Part shown: positions 18,377 to 25,806 of the stretch, piece by piece
How positions within the stretch are numbered: the stretch's first letter is position 1
Layout: the number at the start of each line of letters is the position of its first letter
The notes under the pieces: model-generated
Told to the model about the DNA's origin: nothing
Databases searched by the model: none
Seen by the model: only the letters and a program-made list of their open reading frames with translations
Position numbers and translations under genes: made by a program
NCBI RefSeq assembly: GCF_000284375.1
Contig: NC_017249.1
Coordinates: forward strand, 4,938,001-5,002,000
Direction: 5' to 3'
Length of the DNA stretch: 64,000 nt
DNA from: Bradyrhizobium japonicum USDA 6
Lineage (GTDB): Bacteria; Pseudomonadota; Alphaproteobacteria; Rhizobiales; Xanthobacteraceae

Positions 18377-19707
18377 TATGCGGCTCTGGGCTCGATCGGG
18401 TGCCAGATGCTGATTTTGCGCGTCTCCGGCATCAGGAACATCGCGAGCACGAAACACACCGCGGGGACCACGATCGGGTAGATCAGTGCGTAGCCGACGC
18501 TGCCGGTGGCGGCGAAAGCGGCCGACGTGATGAACGGCACCAGTCCGCCACCCCAGCCATTGCCGATGTGATATGGCACCGAGACCGACGTGTACCTGAT
18601 CCTGGCGGGGAAGAATTCCGCAAGGAACGCACCGACCGGCCCGTACACCATCCCGACGTAGCAGACGAGGATGAAGATAATGAAGACTGCGATCGGATAG
18701 TTGATGCTCCCGGGATGCGTAACCGCTCCGAGCCACAGATACAGCGGATAGTAGGTGGTCGCGGCAAGCAGCATGCCTCCCAGGATCACCGGCTTGCGGC
18801 CGATCTGATCCGACAGCCAGCCAAAGAAGATCAGGCTCGGTGTTGCAATCAGCAGCGCCGCTCCCACGATGTAGGCCGAGGTCACCGGGTCCACCTTGGA
18901 GACCTGCTGCAGGAAGTACAGCGCCCAGAACTGACCGCTGTACCAGACCACGCCCTGTCCGATCAGGACCACAATGGCGATCCCGATGTATTTGATGTTG
19001 GCACTCAGGAAAGCCTCCTTCCAGGGGTTCCTGGTCATCTGCCCGCGAGCCTTGATTTCCTGGAAGATCGGCGTCTCCTGGAGCTGGAGCCGGATGTAAA
19101 TGGCGATGGCCACCAGCAGGAACGACACCAGGAACGGAACGCGCCACGCCCACTCGTCGAAGGCCTGATTGCCGAACCAGGTTCGGGTCAGAACGATCAC
19201 GGCGAGCGATACCACGATCCCGAGCGTGGGCGAGGTCTGCAGCCAACCGGTGTAGTAGCCGCGCCGATCGTCGGGTACATGCTCGGCGACATAGGTAATG
19301 GCGCCGCCATATTCGCCGCCCAGGCACAGGCCCTGGATCATGCGCAAGCCAAAGAGAATGAACGCGGCCGTCAGTCCGATCGACTGATAGGTCGGGGTCA
19401 ATCCGATGGCTCCTGTGCCCAGCCCCATTCCGCTGAGCGTGATGAGAAAGGTGTATTTGCGGCCGACCCGGTCACCCATCCATCCGAACAGGAATGCCCC
19501 TAGCGGACGGATGAGAAATCCTGCCGTAAAGAGCGCGATTGTGCTGAGGAGGGCTGCGATCGGGTGGGATTGCTCGAAGAACTTGACCGACAGAACTGCG
19601 GCCAAGCTGCCAAAGATATAGAAATCATACCATTCGATGACGTTTCCCACCGATGCAGCGATGATCACGCGGCGAAAATCGCTCGGTATTTGCATGGGCA
19701 TTTGCAA
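18376..19707 (-). CDS. MFS transporter, metabolite:H+ symporter (MHS) family
   Basis: A 443-residue, twelve-helix inner-membrane carrier. It shows the MHS-type N-terminus VGNVIEWYDFYIFGSLAAVL, loop 2-3 motif GWMGDRVGRKYTF and GLCLGGEYGGAITYVAEHVP. After the central loop, the second-half repeat GWLSDQIGRKPVIL appears. Relatives such as ShiA, KgtP and ProP import carboxylates, shikimate or osmolytes with protons; the substrate here cannot be assigned. It converges on the SPW gene, and upstream lies a 384-base gap. Codirectional metabolic genes that would hint at a substrate are absent. Confidence 0.9.
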   Translation of the reverse strand: MQMPMQIPSDFRRVIIAASVGNVIEWYDFYIFGSLAAVLSVKFFEQSHPIAALLSTIALFTAGFLIRPLGAFLFGWMGDRVGRKYTFLITLSGMGLGTGAIGLTPTYQSIGLTAAFILFGLRMIQGLCLGGEYGGAITYVAEHVPDDRRGYYTGWLQTSPTLGIVVSLAVIVLTRTWFGNQAFDEWAWRVPFLVSFLLVAIAIYIRLQLQETPIFQEIKARGQMTRNPWKEAFLSANIKYIGIAIVVLIGQGVVWYSGQFWALYFLQQVSKVDPVTSAYIVGAALLIATPSLIFFGWLSDQIGRKPVILGGMLLAATTYYPLYLWLGAVTHPGSINYPIAVFIIFILVCYVGMVYGPVGAFLAEFFPARIRYTSVSVPYHIGNGWGGGLVPFITSAAFAATGSVGYALIYPIVVPAVCFVLAMFLMPETRKISIWHPIEPRAA

Positions 19708-20091
19708 CTCCTATGGTTTCAAGATGTCTCCTCGCGTTGTTTCAGCGGTCGATCTTCTCGCGGAGTGCGTGATGCGCGGTGTTGCGTGCGCCTGTTCACG
19801 AATTGCGTCGGCAACGCCTGACCTCAGGGGAGTTTTGGTCCACCTGGGGTGAGCTCCAGCGGCCTTAGAACCGCGAGCCCTCCACTGCCTTGCCCGTCTG
19901 CCGGGGAGGCGGGGAACCATAGTGTAATCCCACCAGGGGCAGGCACCTTATGAGACTTTCGGCTCAATCGACCCGCGCCCGGGGGCGTTTGCGCAGGAGA
20001 TTGCACTAGCTCAATTTCTCCGTGACGTCTGGCGGGCAGCGAACGGAAGGTCGTCCCAGGCGTTGTGTGGGGTCTATCCGAGGATCTCACC
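19708..20091. other. 384-base intergenic region
   Basis: This separates divergent MFS and DUF2171 genes. I find no convincing ORF or RNA gene. The last 52 bases hold the candidate EcfG-type promoter at 20040-20064. The rest is GC-rich with no repeat that I can relate to others in the window. Confidence 0.5.
20040..20064 (+). promoter_or_regulatory. Candidate EcfG (general stress sigma) promoter
   Basis: CGAAC, 16 bases, then CGTT matches the alphaproteobacterial EcfG consensus GGAAC-N16/17-CGTT with one mismatch. The -10 end lies 27 bases before the ATG of the DUF2171 gene. This is a short motif, so chance occurrence is possible. Confidence 0.4.
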
Positions 20092-20325
20092 ATGCAGAAC
20101 ATCGCAGAGCATATGGAAGTCATCGGCGCCGATGGCGTCCACATCGGCACAGTCGACAAGGTCGAGGGCCATCGCATCAAGCTGACCAAGAAGGACAGCG
20201 GCGAGGGCAGCCACAAGGGCCACCATCACTTCATCGACAAGGGCCTCGTCGCCGGTGTCGAGGGCAACAAGGTCCGGCTCTCGGCCAAGGCGGACGTTGC
20301 CGTGACGATGGAAGAGGAAAAATAG
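20092..20325 (+). CDS. DUF2171 (PRC-barrel-like) protein
   Basis: A 77-residue cytoplasmic protein. IAEHMEVIGADGVHIGTVDKVEGHRIKLTKKD near the start, then HHFIDKGLVAGVEGNKVRLSAKAD, matches DUF2171, small beta-rich proteins related to PRC barrels that are often found in several copies in rhizobia. No biochemical function is known, and a stress-related role is a guess supported only by the possible EcfG promoter upstream. ATG at 20092 follows GAGGATCT; an upstream in-frame TTG/GTG-type start would add nine residues without family support. Confidence 0.8.
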   Translation: MQNIAEHMEVIGADGVHIGTVDKVEGHRIKLTKKDSGEGSHKGHHHFIDKGLVAGVEGNKVRLSAKADVAVTMEEEK

Positions 20326-20420
20326 GGAGACCTTCGCTCCGTTCCTGATCCGTACCGCTATTCGCCTGCCTGCACGTTCCGGTAGCCTCCCGGCCTGTCG
20401 CGTATCGTAAGGTGCAGGGA

Positions 20421-22715
20421 ATGGCGGAGCCGGGCCGGCCAGTTCGGTCCCAGGGGATCGCGGGGACTTGGATTGCGGGGACTTGGCCCGTCGGCCGAGC
20501 TGCGTCCGCGCGCGGCCTCGCGCCGGCAGGGTTCGACCTCTGGACGTCGCTGGCCGAGACCCTGCGCCAATGGGCACGCGCCGAGGCCGGCGCCGGGCGA
20601 TTGTTGCCGTGGGTGCCGGTCGCGTTCGGCGGCGGTATCGCGCTCTACTTTGCCGCCGATCATGAACCGGTGCTGTGGGTCGTTGCCGCAACGGCCATCG
20701 CACTCATGCTCGGCGCCGTGCTGTTGCGGCGGAGCCGGTTGTTTGCGCCGGCGATCATGATCGCGGCGGTCGCGGCCGGTCATGCCACGGCGACCTGGAA
20801 GACCGTGCGGATCGCGCACACGGTGCTCGCAAAGCCGCTTTATTCCGTCTCGCTGTCGGGCTTCGTCGAGACCCGCGACATCCGTGAGCGCACCGACCGC
20901 TTCGTGCTGCGCGTCACGGCGATGGATGCGCAGCGCAGCGACGTCAAGCTCGAGCGCGTGCGCCTCTCGGTGCGCAAGGGAACTGCGCCCGAAGTCGGCA
21001 GCTTCGTGCAGTTGAAGGCGCGGCTGTTGCCGCCGTTGTCGCCGGTGCGCCCCGGCAGCTACGACTTTTCGCGCGACATGTTCTTCCAGGGCATCGGCGC
21101 CTCCGGCTTCGTGATGGGCACGATTGCGGCATCGGTGCCGCCGGATGCCGGTGGCTTGCGGCTACGTTATGCCGCCTTCATGCAGGGGCTGCGCGATGCG
21201 ATCGACGCGCGCATCCGCGCCACGCTCGAGGGCGACAACCGGGCGATTGCGACCGCGCTGCTCACGGGCCGGCGCGATGCGATCAGCACGCCCGTCAACG
21301 ACGCCATGTTCATCTCAGGGCTCGGCCATGTGCTCTCGATTTCCGGCTATCACATGGCGGTCGTCGCCGGCGTGGTCTTCTTCGCGGTGCGCGCGCTGCT
21401 GGCGCTGATCCCTGGAATGGCGGCCGGCTTTGCCATCAAGAAATGGTCGGCGGCCGCCGCCCTGGTCGCAGCCGCGTTCTATCTGCTGTTGTCGGGCGCG
21501 GAGGTCGCGACGCAACGCTCGTTCTTCATGACCGCGGTGGTGCTGATCGCGGTCATGGTCGATCGCCGTGCCATCACCTTCCGCACGCTGGCGGTGGCTG
21601 CGCTGATCGTGCTCGCGGTCGCACCGGAAGCACTGGTGCATCCGAGTTTTCAAATGTCCTTCGCCGCGACGCTCGGACTGGTCGCGCTGGTGCAGATCGG
21701 CATGCCGAACCTGTTTGCTTCGCCCGATCATTCCGCGACCGCGCGGATTGCAATGTGGGGCGGGCGTGAGATCGCGATGCTGTTCCTGGCCTCGCTGATC
21801 GCGGGGCTCGCGACCACGCCCTATGCCGCTTTCCACTTCCACCGCGTCACCCCATTCGGCGTGCTCGCCAACCTCGGGGCGATGCCGGTGGTCTCGGCCC
21901 TGGTGATGCCCGCGGGGCTGTTGGGTTTGATTGCAGCGCCGTTCGGGCTTGATGGTCCGTTCTGGTGGTTGATGGGGATCGGCATCGACTGGATGGTTGC
22001 GGTGTCGCGCTGGGTGGCCGCTTTGCCGGGCGCAGTCGGCCGCATCTCGGCTTTCGGCATCGCACCGCTGATCGCTGCAAGCTTGGGGATCATCGTGATG
22101 GGCTTGTTGCGCACGCCGTTGCGCTGGGCCGGCGCGGTGGTGTTGTTGGCAGCGATCCTCTGGGGACTGTGCGCGCGGCAGCCCGATGTCCTGATCGCCG
22201 GTGACGGCCAGAGCGTCGCGGTGCGGGGCAGGGATGGACACCTCCATCTGATCAGGTCGAGCAAGGACAGTTTTCTTCTGAAGGAATGGCTCGCCGCCGA
22301 CGCCGATTCGCGCGACGCCGGCAGTGCCTTACTGGCCGCCGGCGTGTCGTGCGACGAGGCCGGCTGCGTGACGCCGCTCGCCGACGGGCGCCTGGTCGCG
22401 CTGGCCTTGCGCATCGATTCACTGGCTGACGATTGCAGCCGTGCCGCGCTGGTGGTGACGGCGCGGCCGGCGCCGCCGGATTGCGCGGCGATGGTTGTCG
22501 ACCGGCAGCGTCTCGCAAGGCAGGGCGCGCTGGCGCTGACGCGAAGCGGCGACGGCTTCGCGGTTCAGGCGGCGAAGACGAGGGGGACAGACCGTCCATG
22601 GTCGCCGGCGGCCGCCGGCGAGGCGGATTTCAGCGCGAGCCTTGCGCCGCAGGTGGCGGCTCCCCGCAACCGCGACGCGACGCCATCGGAAGCCGACCTG
22701 CAGGCCGAGGATTGA
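20421..22715 (+). CDS. comEC: ComEC/Rec2-family competence membrane protein
   Basis: A 764-residue polytopic membrane protein. The N-terminal part has DUF4131-like helices and a soluble beta domain (SVSLSGFVETRDIRERTDRF). The competence domain starts near residue 290, with HVLSISGYHMAVVAGVVFF, GAEVATQRSFFMTAVVLIAV and HPSFQMSFAATLGLVAL. ComEC forms the inner-membrane channel for single-stranded DNA in transformation. The C-terminal soluble part (from about VLIAGDGQSVAVRG) lacks a metallo-beta-lactamase HxHxDH motif, so nuclease activity is doubtful. ATG at 20421 is used; a GTG at 20412 is in frame. It faces lexA from the opposite strand. Confidence 0.92.
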   Translation: MAEPGRPVRSQGIAGTWIAGTWPVGRAASARGLAPAGFDLWTSLAETLRQWARAEAGAGRLLPWVPVAFGGGIALYFAADHEPVLWVVAATAIALMLGAVLLRRSRLFAPAIMIAAVAAGHATATWKTVRIAHTVLAKPLYSVSLSGFVETRDIRERTDRFVLRVTAMDAQRSDVKLERVRLSVRKGTAPEVGSFVQLKARLLPPLSPVRPGSYDFSRDMFFQGIGASGFVMGTIAASVPPDAGGLRLRYAAFMQGLRDAIDARIRATLEGDNRAIATALLTGRRDAISTPVNDAMFISGLGHVLSISGYHMAVVAGVVFFAVRALLALIPGMAAGFAIKKWSAAAALVAAAFYLLLSGAEVATQRSFFMTAVVLIAVMVDRRAITFRTLAVAALIVLAVAPEALVHPSFQMSFAATLGLVALVQIGMPNLFASPDHSATARIAMWGGREIAMLFLASLIAGLATTPYAAFHFHRVTPFGVLANLGAMPVVSALVMPAGLLGLIAAPFGLDGPFWWLMGIGIDWMVAVSRWVAALPGAVGRISAFGIAPLIAASLGIIVMGLLRTPLRWAGAVVLLAAILWGLCARQPDVLIAGDGQSVAVRGRDGHLHLIRSSKDSFLLKEWLAADADSRDAGSALLAAGVSCDEAGCVTPLADGRLVALALRIDSLADDCSRAALVVTARPAPPDCAAMVVDRQRLARQGALALTRSGDGFAVQAAKTRGTDRPWSPAAAGEADFSASLAPQVAAPRNRDATPSEADLQAED

Positions 22716-22724
22716 GCGGACGGG

Positions 22725-23666
22725 TTACAGATACCAGGCCAACACGGCGTCGAGCCTGGCATTGCCGATCACCGGCAGGACGACCATCTGGCTCAGTCCA
22801 GAGGCGCTGGCCTGCAAGGCCGCGACCGAGCCGTCACGCGCGAGATCGTCGTTGAGTGCGGGCATGCCGGTGGCCCAGGCCCCGCCGATGCTGCCTTCGC
22901 CTTTGGCGATGGATTTCGTCGCGTAGAGCGCGGCGAGGTCGGTCTGCGCGCTGCAATCGCCGGCGCGGAAGACCAGCGCCGAACGGGCCTCGTCCGGGAC
23001 CCAGATCTCGAAGCGTCGCGCAATCGGGGTCGCCTGCGCCGAGAGGAACGTCAGCACCCAGGTCTGATCGGTGCCGGTCCGGTAGGGGACGCCGACGCCG
23101 AGATTGATTCCGACCTTGGCGGCGTCCTCCCAGCGCAGAAAACTCCTGGCATCGTGCAGGTCCTTGATGATCAGCGGCAGGCCGGCTTTCCAGATGCGAC
23201 CGGGCAGGCCGAAGCCACGCGGAAATCTGGTGTGGCGGGAGTTGAATTCGAACATGTCGGCGGTGCCGTAGTAGCCGTCGACGAGCCCCATCTCATGGGA
23301 GGCTTCGGCATCGTTGTGCCAGAGCTCGATCGCGCCGACATGGGCCTCGTCGTCGCCGCAGAACAGCACCATGACGGCTTGCAGGAATTCGCCTGAAAAC
23401 ACCGGCACCGCCACGCCGCAGGTCAGCCCGGCGGCGATGGCCTGATCGGTCCGCTTGAAATAGGAATCGGCGAATCTGGTGAGGATCACGGGGTGGCCGC
23501 TGGCCCAGGCCTTGCCGGGAAGCCCCTCGTCGTATCCGAAGTGCAGATCTTCGCTCACGGCCTTGAACGCGGTCAACCCTTCGCCGTAGAGGCCGCCGCC
23601 GAATTCCAGCCGTATGCGCGTGCGGTCAGGCACCCAGAGTTCAACGACGCGAATGAAGGTCTTCAT
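22725..23666 (-). CDS. GAF-like protein made of three tandem repeats
   Basis: A 313-residue soluble protein with no effector domain. Three related units can be read, each with a loop of the form LPGxxWxxGxPxxx: LPGKAWASGHPVILTRF (about residue 52), LPGRIWKAGLPLIIKDL (about 160) and IGGAWATGMPALNDDL (about 265). Two ELWVPD/EIWVPD strands (residues about 9 and 220) and an IELWHND segment (about 115) mark unit starts. The first unit has CGVAVPVFSGEFLQAVMVLF, which is GAF-like. It may bind a small ligand as a stand-alone sensor. ATG at 23666 gives MKTFIRVVELW. It converges with comEC, nine bases away. Confidence 0.6.
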   Translation of the reverse strand: MKTFIRVVELWVPDRTRIRLEFGGGLYGEGLTAFKAVSEDLHFGYDEGLPGKAWASGHPVILTRFADSYFKRTDQAIAAGLTCGVAVPVFSGEFLQAVMVLFCGDDEAHVGAIELWHNDAEASHEMGLVDGYYGTADMFEFNSRHTRFPRGFGLPGRIWKAGLPLIIKDLHDARSFLRWEDAAKVGINLGVGVPYRTGTDQTWVLTFLSAQATPIARRFEIWVPDEARSALVFRAGDCSAQTDLAALYATKSIAKGEGSIGGAWATGMPALNDDLARDGSVAALQASASGLSQMVVLPVIGNARLDAVLAWYL

Positions 23667-23880
23667 CGAACGTGTCCGCCGTCTCAAGCCGCACCAAGCA
23701 TCGGCCATTTGGCTGCGGAACGGACGTTCAAAATTCAGGCAGGACAGCGCAAACTTCGTGCGGTGGGAGGAGGTCCGCCCGATGGAGTTTCGCGGGACAC
23801 GAACGGCACCATCTCGCCGGCCTCGGCCGGCGATGGCGATTTTCAATCCTGGCCCGACCTGCCGGCCGGGAATGGTCATG

Positions 23881-24315
23881 TCAGCCGATCGGCAGGCGGG
23901 TGATGGTCGGCCGGTTGTCGGTGATGATCTGCGGCTTGTGCTCGCGCTCGCCGAGCGGCTGGGTCACCGGCAGTTGCAGCACGGTCGCGCGTTGGCCTTC
24001 GACCAGCTGCGTCACCAGCACGGATTTGCCGTCGGGGAATTCGATCGCATCATGATGGCGATCGGGAATGTGCGGATCGATCTTGCCGAACTTGCCGACG
24101 CGCGAATTGACGGTGCGCGTCCAGATCCAGCGATTGTCGTAACGGACGTTGTCGGCGAAGGCGAGCTCCGTTCCCGGCAGCAGGCAGACCGCGACGGTCG
24201 GATCGGCCGCAGAGGCAAAGCCGCGCGTCGAGGTGCCGCGGAAGGTTGTCGTGACGATCGTCTCGCCGACTTCGGCGGGACGCGACGCGACGGCATGCAG
24301 GCTGTAGTCACACAT
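23881..24315 (-). CDS. Conserved hypothetical protein, 144 residues
   Basis: I do not recognise the family. The protein begins MCDYSLHAVASRPAEVGETIVTTTF and has a beta-rich middle with VCLLPGTELAFADNVRY. A conserved-looking IDPHIPDRHHDAIEFPDGKSVLVTQLVEGQRATVLQLP follows, giving an Asp/His-rich cluster that could bind metal. There is no signal peptide or membrane segment. A good RBS (GAGGAGCACCCG) precedes the ATG. The GAF-like gene lies 214 bases downstream on the same strand. Confidence 0.6.
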   Translation of the reverse strand: MCDYSLHAVASRPAEVGETIVTTTFRGTSTRGFASAADPTVAVCLLPGTELAFADNVRYDNRWIWTRTVNSRVGKFGKIDPHIPDRHHDAIEFPDGKSVLVTQLVEGQRATVLQLPVTQPLGEREHKPQIITDNRPTITRLPIG

Positions 24316-24500
24316 CGGGTGCTCCTCAATCGGGATAGCAACCCGCGCCTCTTCTGAGGCGCAGGCCTCTATCAGAGTGGAAGCCCGCGATTATATGCGA
24401 TGTTGAGGGCAAATCTGCGGCTTGAGTCCGCAGACTGCCATCACAATATCTTTTCCAAATGCACTGGGAACAAAGCCCGTCCCCGTGGATTCTGCGAGCG

Positions 24501-24722
24501 TCAGCGGCCCGCGGGCGCGGACCAACCCGGATATTGCCAGGCCGGCTGCGACGGTTGGTTGACTGCGTCGCGGGCCTTGCGGGTTTGATCGCTCACGGCG
24601 CTGTCCTTGCGGACATGGGGCCGCGATTGCGCGCCCGCGGCCAAGGCTTCCGCGGCCAAGGCTTGCGACGCTGAAGCTGCGATCAGTGCCACTGCAACTG
24701 TGCTCAGAACGATCTGGCGCAT
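24501..24722 (-). CDS. Small secreted protein, 73 residues
   Basis: The first 23 residues (MRQIVLSTVAVALIAASASQ, then ALA) form a clear Sec signal peptide with an ALA-A cleavage site. The mature part is about 50 residues, polar, with a C-terminal Trp/Pro-rich end (PAWQYPGWSAPAGR). GAGGAGAAGTC precedes the ATG. I know no family, and a periplasmic role is inferred from the signal only. It lies downstream of lexA on the same strand, separated by three hairpins. Confidence 0.6.
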   Translation of the reverse strand: MRQIVLSTVAVALIAASASQALAAEALAAGAQSRPHVRKDSAVSDQTRKARDAVNQPSQPAWQYPGWSAPAGR

Positions 24723-24838
24723 GACTTCTCCTCGAACCTGAAGGCCGCGAGGCAGGGCTGCTTCGTGCGGCGTGCCGAGGATGTACCGCCGGGGAAGGGG
24801 CCGGATAATCTGCGCAAAACCAGAAAGACTATCCAGCC

Positions 24839-24860
24839 GGAGCGGACAATCGTCCGCTCC
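24839..24860. other. Perfect inverted repeat downstream of lexA (hairpin 1)
   Basis: GGAGCGGAC-AATC-GTCCGCTCC is a nine-base perfect stem with a four-base loop. It is the most distal of three inverted repeats in the gap between lexA and the small secreted gene. Confidence 0.6.
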
Positions 24861-24867
24861 AAGCTCG

Positions 24868-24884
24868 GATCGGCGATGCCGATC
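24868..24884. other. Perfect inverted repeat downstream of lexA (hairpin 2)
   Basis: GATCGGC-GAT-GCCGATC is a seven-base perfect stem with a three-base loop, eight bases from hairpin 1. Confidence 0.55.
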
Positions 24885-24909
24885 TAAAGCGCGCGGGCGC
24901 CAAACAACC

Positions 24910-24930
24910 GATACCGGCGCGTCCGGTATC
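24910..24930 (-). terminator. Hairpin overlapping the lexA stop codon
   Basis: GATACCGG-N5-CCGGTATC is an eight-base perfect inverted repeat whose first bases are part of the lexA TGA. On the minus strand it is followed by GGTTGTTTGG, a weak T-rich stretch, so it may act as the lexA terminator. Confidence 0.6.
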
Positions 24931-25630
24931 AGTACTTCCGGTACAGCCCGATCAGCTTACCCTGGATCTTCACCCGGTTGGGCGGCAGGATGCGGACCTC
25001 ATAGGCCGCATTGGCGGGCTCGAGCGCGATCGAGGCGCCGCGGCGGCGGAAGCGCTTCAGGGTTGCTTCCTCATCGTCGATCAGCGCCACCACGATATCG
25101 CCGGTATCGGCGCTCTCGTTGCGCTGGATCAGCGCCATGTCGCCGTCGAGAATGCCGGCCTCGACCATGGAATCGCCGCGTACTTCGAGCGCGTAATGTT
25201 CGCCCGAGCCGAGCATGTCAGGCGGTACGCTGATGGTGTGGCTGCGGGTCTGCAAGGCCTCGATCGGCGTGCCGGCCGCGATGCGGCCCATTACGGGGAC
25301 TGCGACGGGACGCTCGCCCTCATCCGCCGGCGGGCTCGAAGTCGTGCGGACCTTGCCGAGATTGCCTTCGATGACGCTCGGCGTGAAGCCGCGGCGGCTG
25401 CCGGCGGCGGCCTGAAGCTCGGGCAGCTTGATCACCTCGATGGCGCGGGCGCGGTTGGGCAGGCGCCGGATGAAGCCGCGCTCCTCGAGCGCGGTGATCA
25501 GGCGATGGATGCCCGATTTCGAGCGCAGGTCGAGCGCGTCCTTCATCTCGTCGAAGGAGGGCGGCACGCCGCTTTCCTTCAACCGTTCGCTGATGAACCG
25601 CAGGAGTTCGTATTGTTTGCGCGTTAACAT
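24929..25630 (-). CDS. lexA: SOS repressor LexA
   Basis: Represses DNA-damage genes and self-cleaves on RecA filaments. The 233-residue protein starts [17 protein letters not shown] with a winged-helix domain ([20 protein letters not shown], residues about 28-48). The C-terminal S24 peptidase domain carries the Ala-Gly cleavage bond in GRIAAG, catalytic Ser in [11 protein letters not shown] and Lys in [14 protein letters not shown] at 25630 is the family start; the frame extends three codons further upstream. A GTTC-N7-GTTC box of the alphaproteobacterial type lies about 100 bases upstream. It is followed on the same strand by a small secreted protein. Confidence 0.97.
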   Translation of the reverse strand: MLTRKQYELLRFISERLKESGVPPSFDEMKDALDLRSKSGIHRLITALEERGFIRRLPNRARAIEVIKLPELQAAAGSRRGFTPSVIEGNLGKVRTTSSPPADEGERPVAVPVMGRIAAGTPIEALQTRSHTISVPPDMLGSGEHYALEVRGDSMVEAGILDGDMALIQRNESADTGDIVVALIDDEEATLKRFRRRGASIALEPANAAYEVRILPPNRVKIQGKLIGLYRKY

Positions 25631-25704
25631 CTCGACCAAAATCCCCCGGTTGATGTCGTTCGATTCCGAGACGCTGAATTCAGCAGTAAGCCGCTACATG
25701 CTCG

Positions 25705-25719
25705 AAACAAATCATGAAC
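25705..25719 (-). promoter_or_regulatory. Degenerate second LexA box
   Basis: On the minus strand it reads GTTC-ATGATTT-GTTT, one mismatch from the direct-repeat consensus GTTC-N7-GTTC. It lies 12 bases from the perfect box, nearer lexA. Cooperative binding is a possibility only. Confidence 0.4.
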
Positions 25720-25730
25720 GGACACTATAT

Positions 25731-25745
25731 GTTCGATACATGTTC
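25731..25745 (+). promoter_or_regulatory. LexA operator, GTTC-N7-GTTC
   Basis: GTTCGATACATGTTC is an exact match to the alphaproteobacterial LexA box (direct repeat GTTC with seven-base spacing). It lies in the 176-base gap upstream of lexA, as expected for autoregulation, 101 bases from the ATG. Confidence 0.85.
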
Positions 25746-25806
25746 CGCAACTGCTTAATTTACAGTGAACGCGACAAAGTTCGCGGAACGCACGCGAACG
25801 AAGCGC

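Noticed and set aside
23614..24357. Plus-strand frame across the gap and the 144-residue gene
   Set aside because: Mixed-composition shadow; the minus-strand gene has an RBS and coherent sequence.
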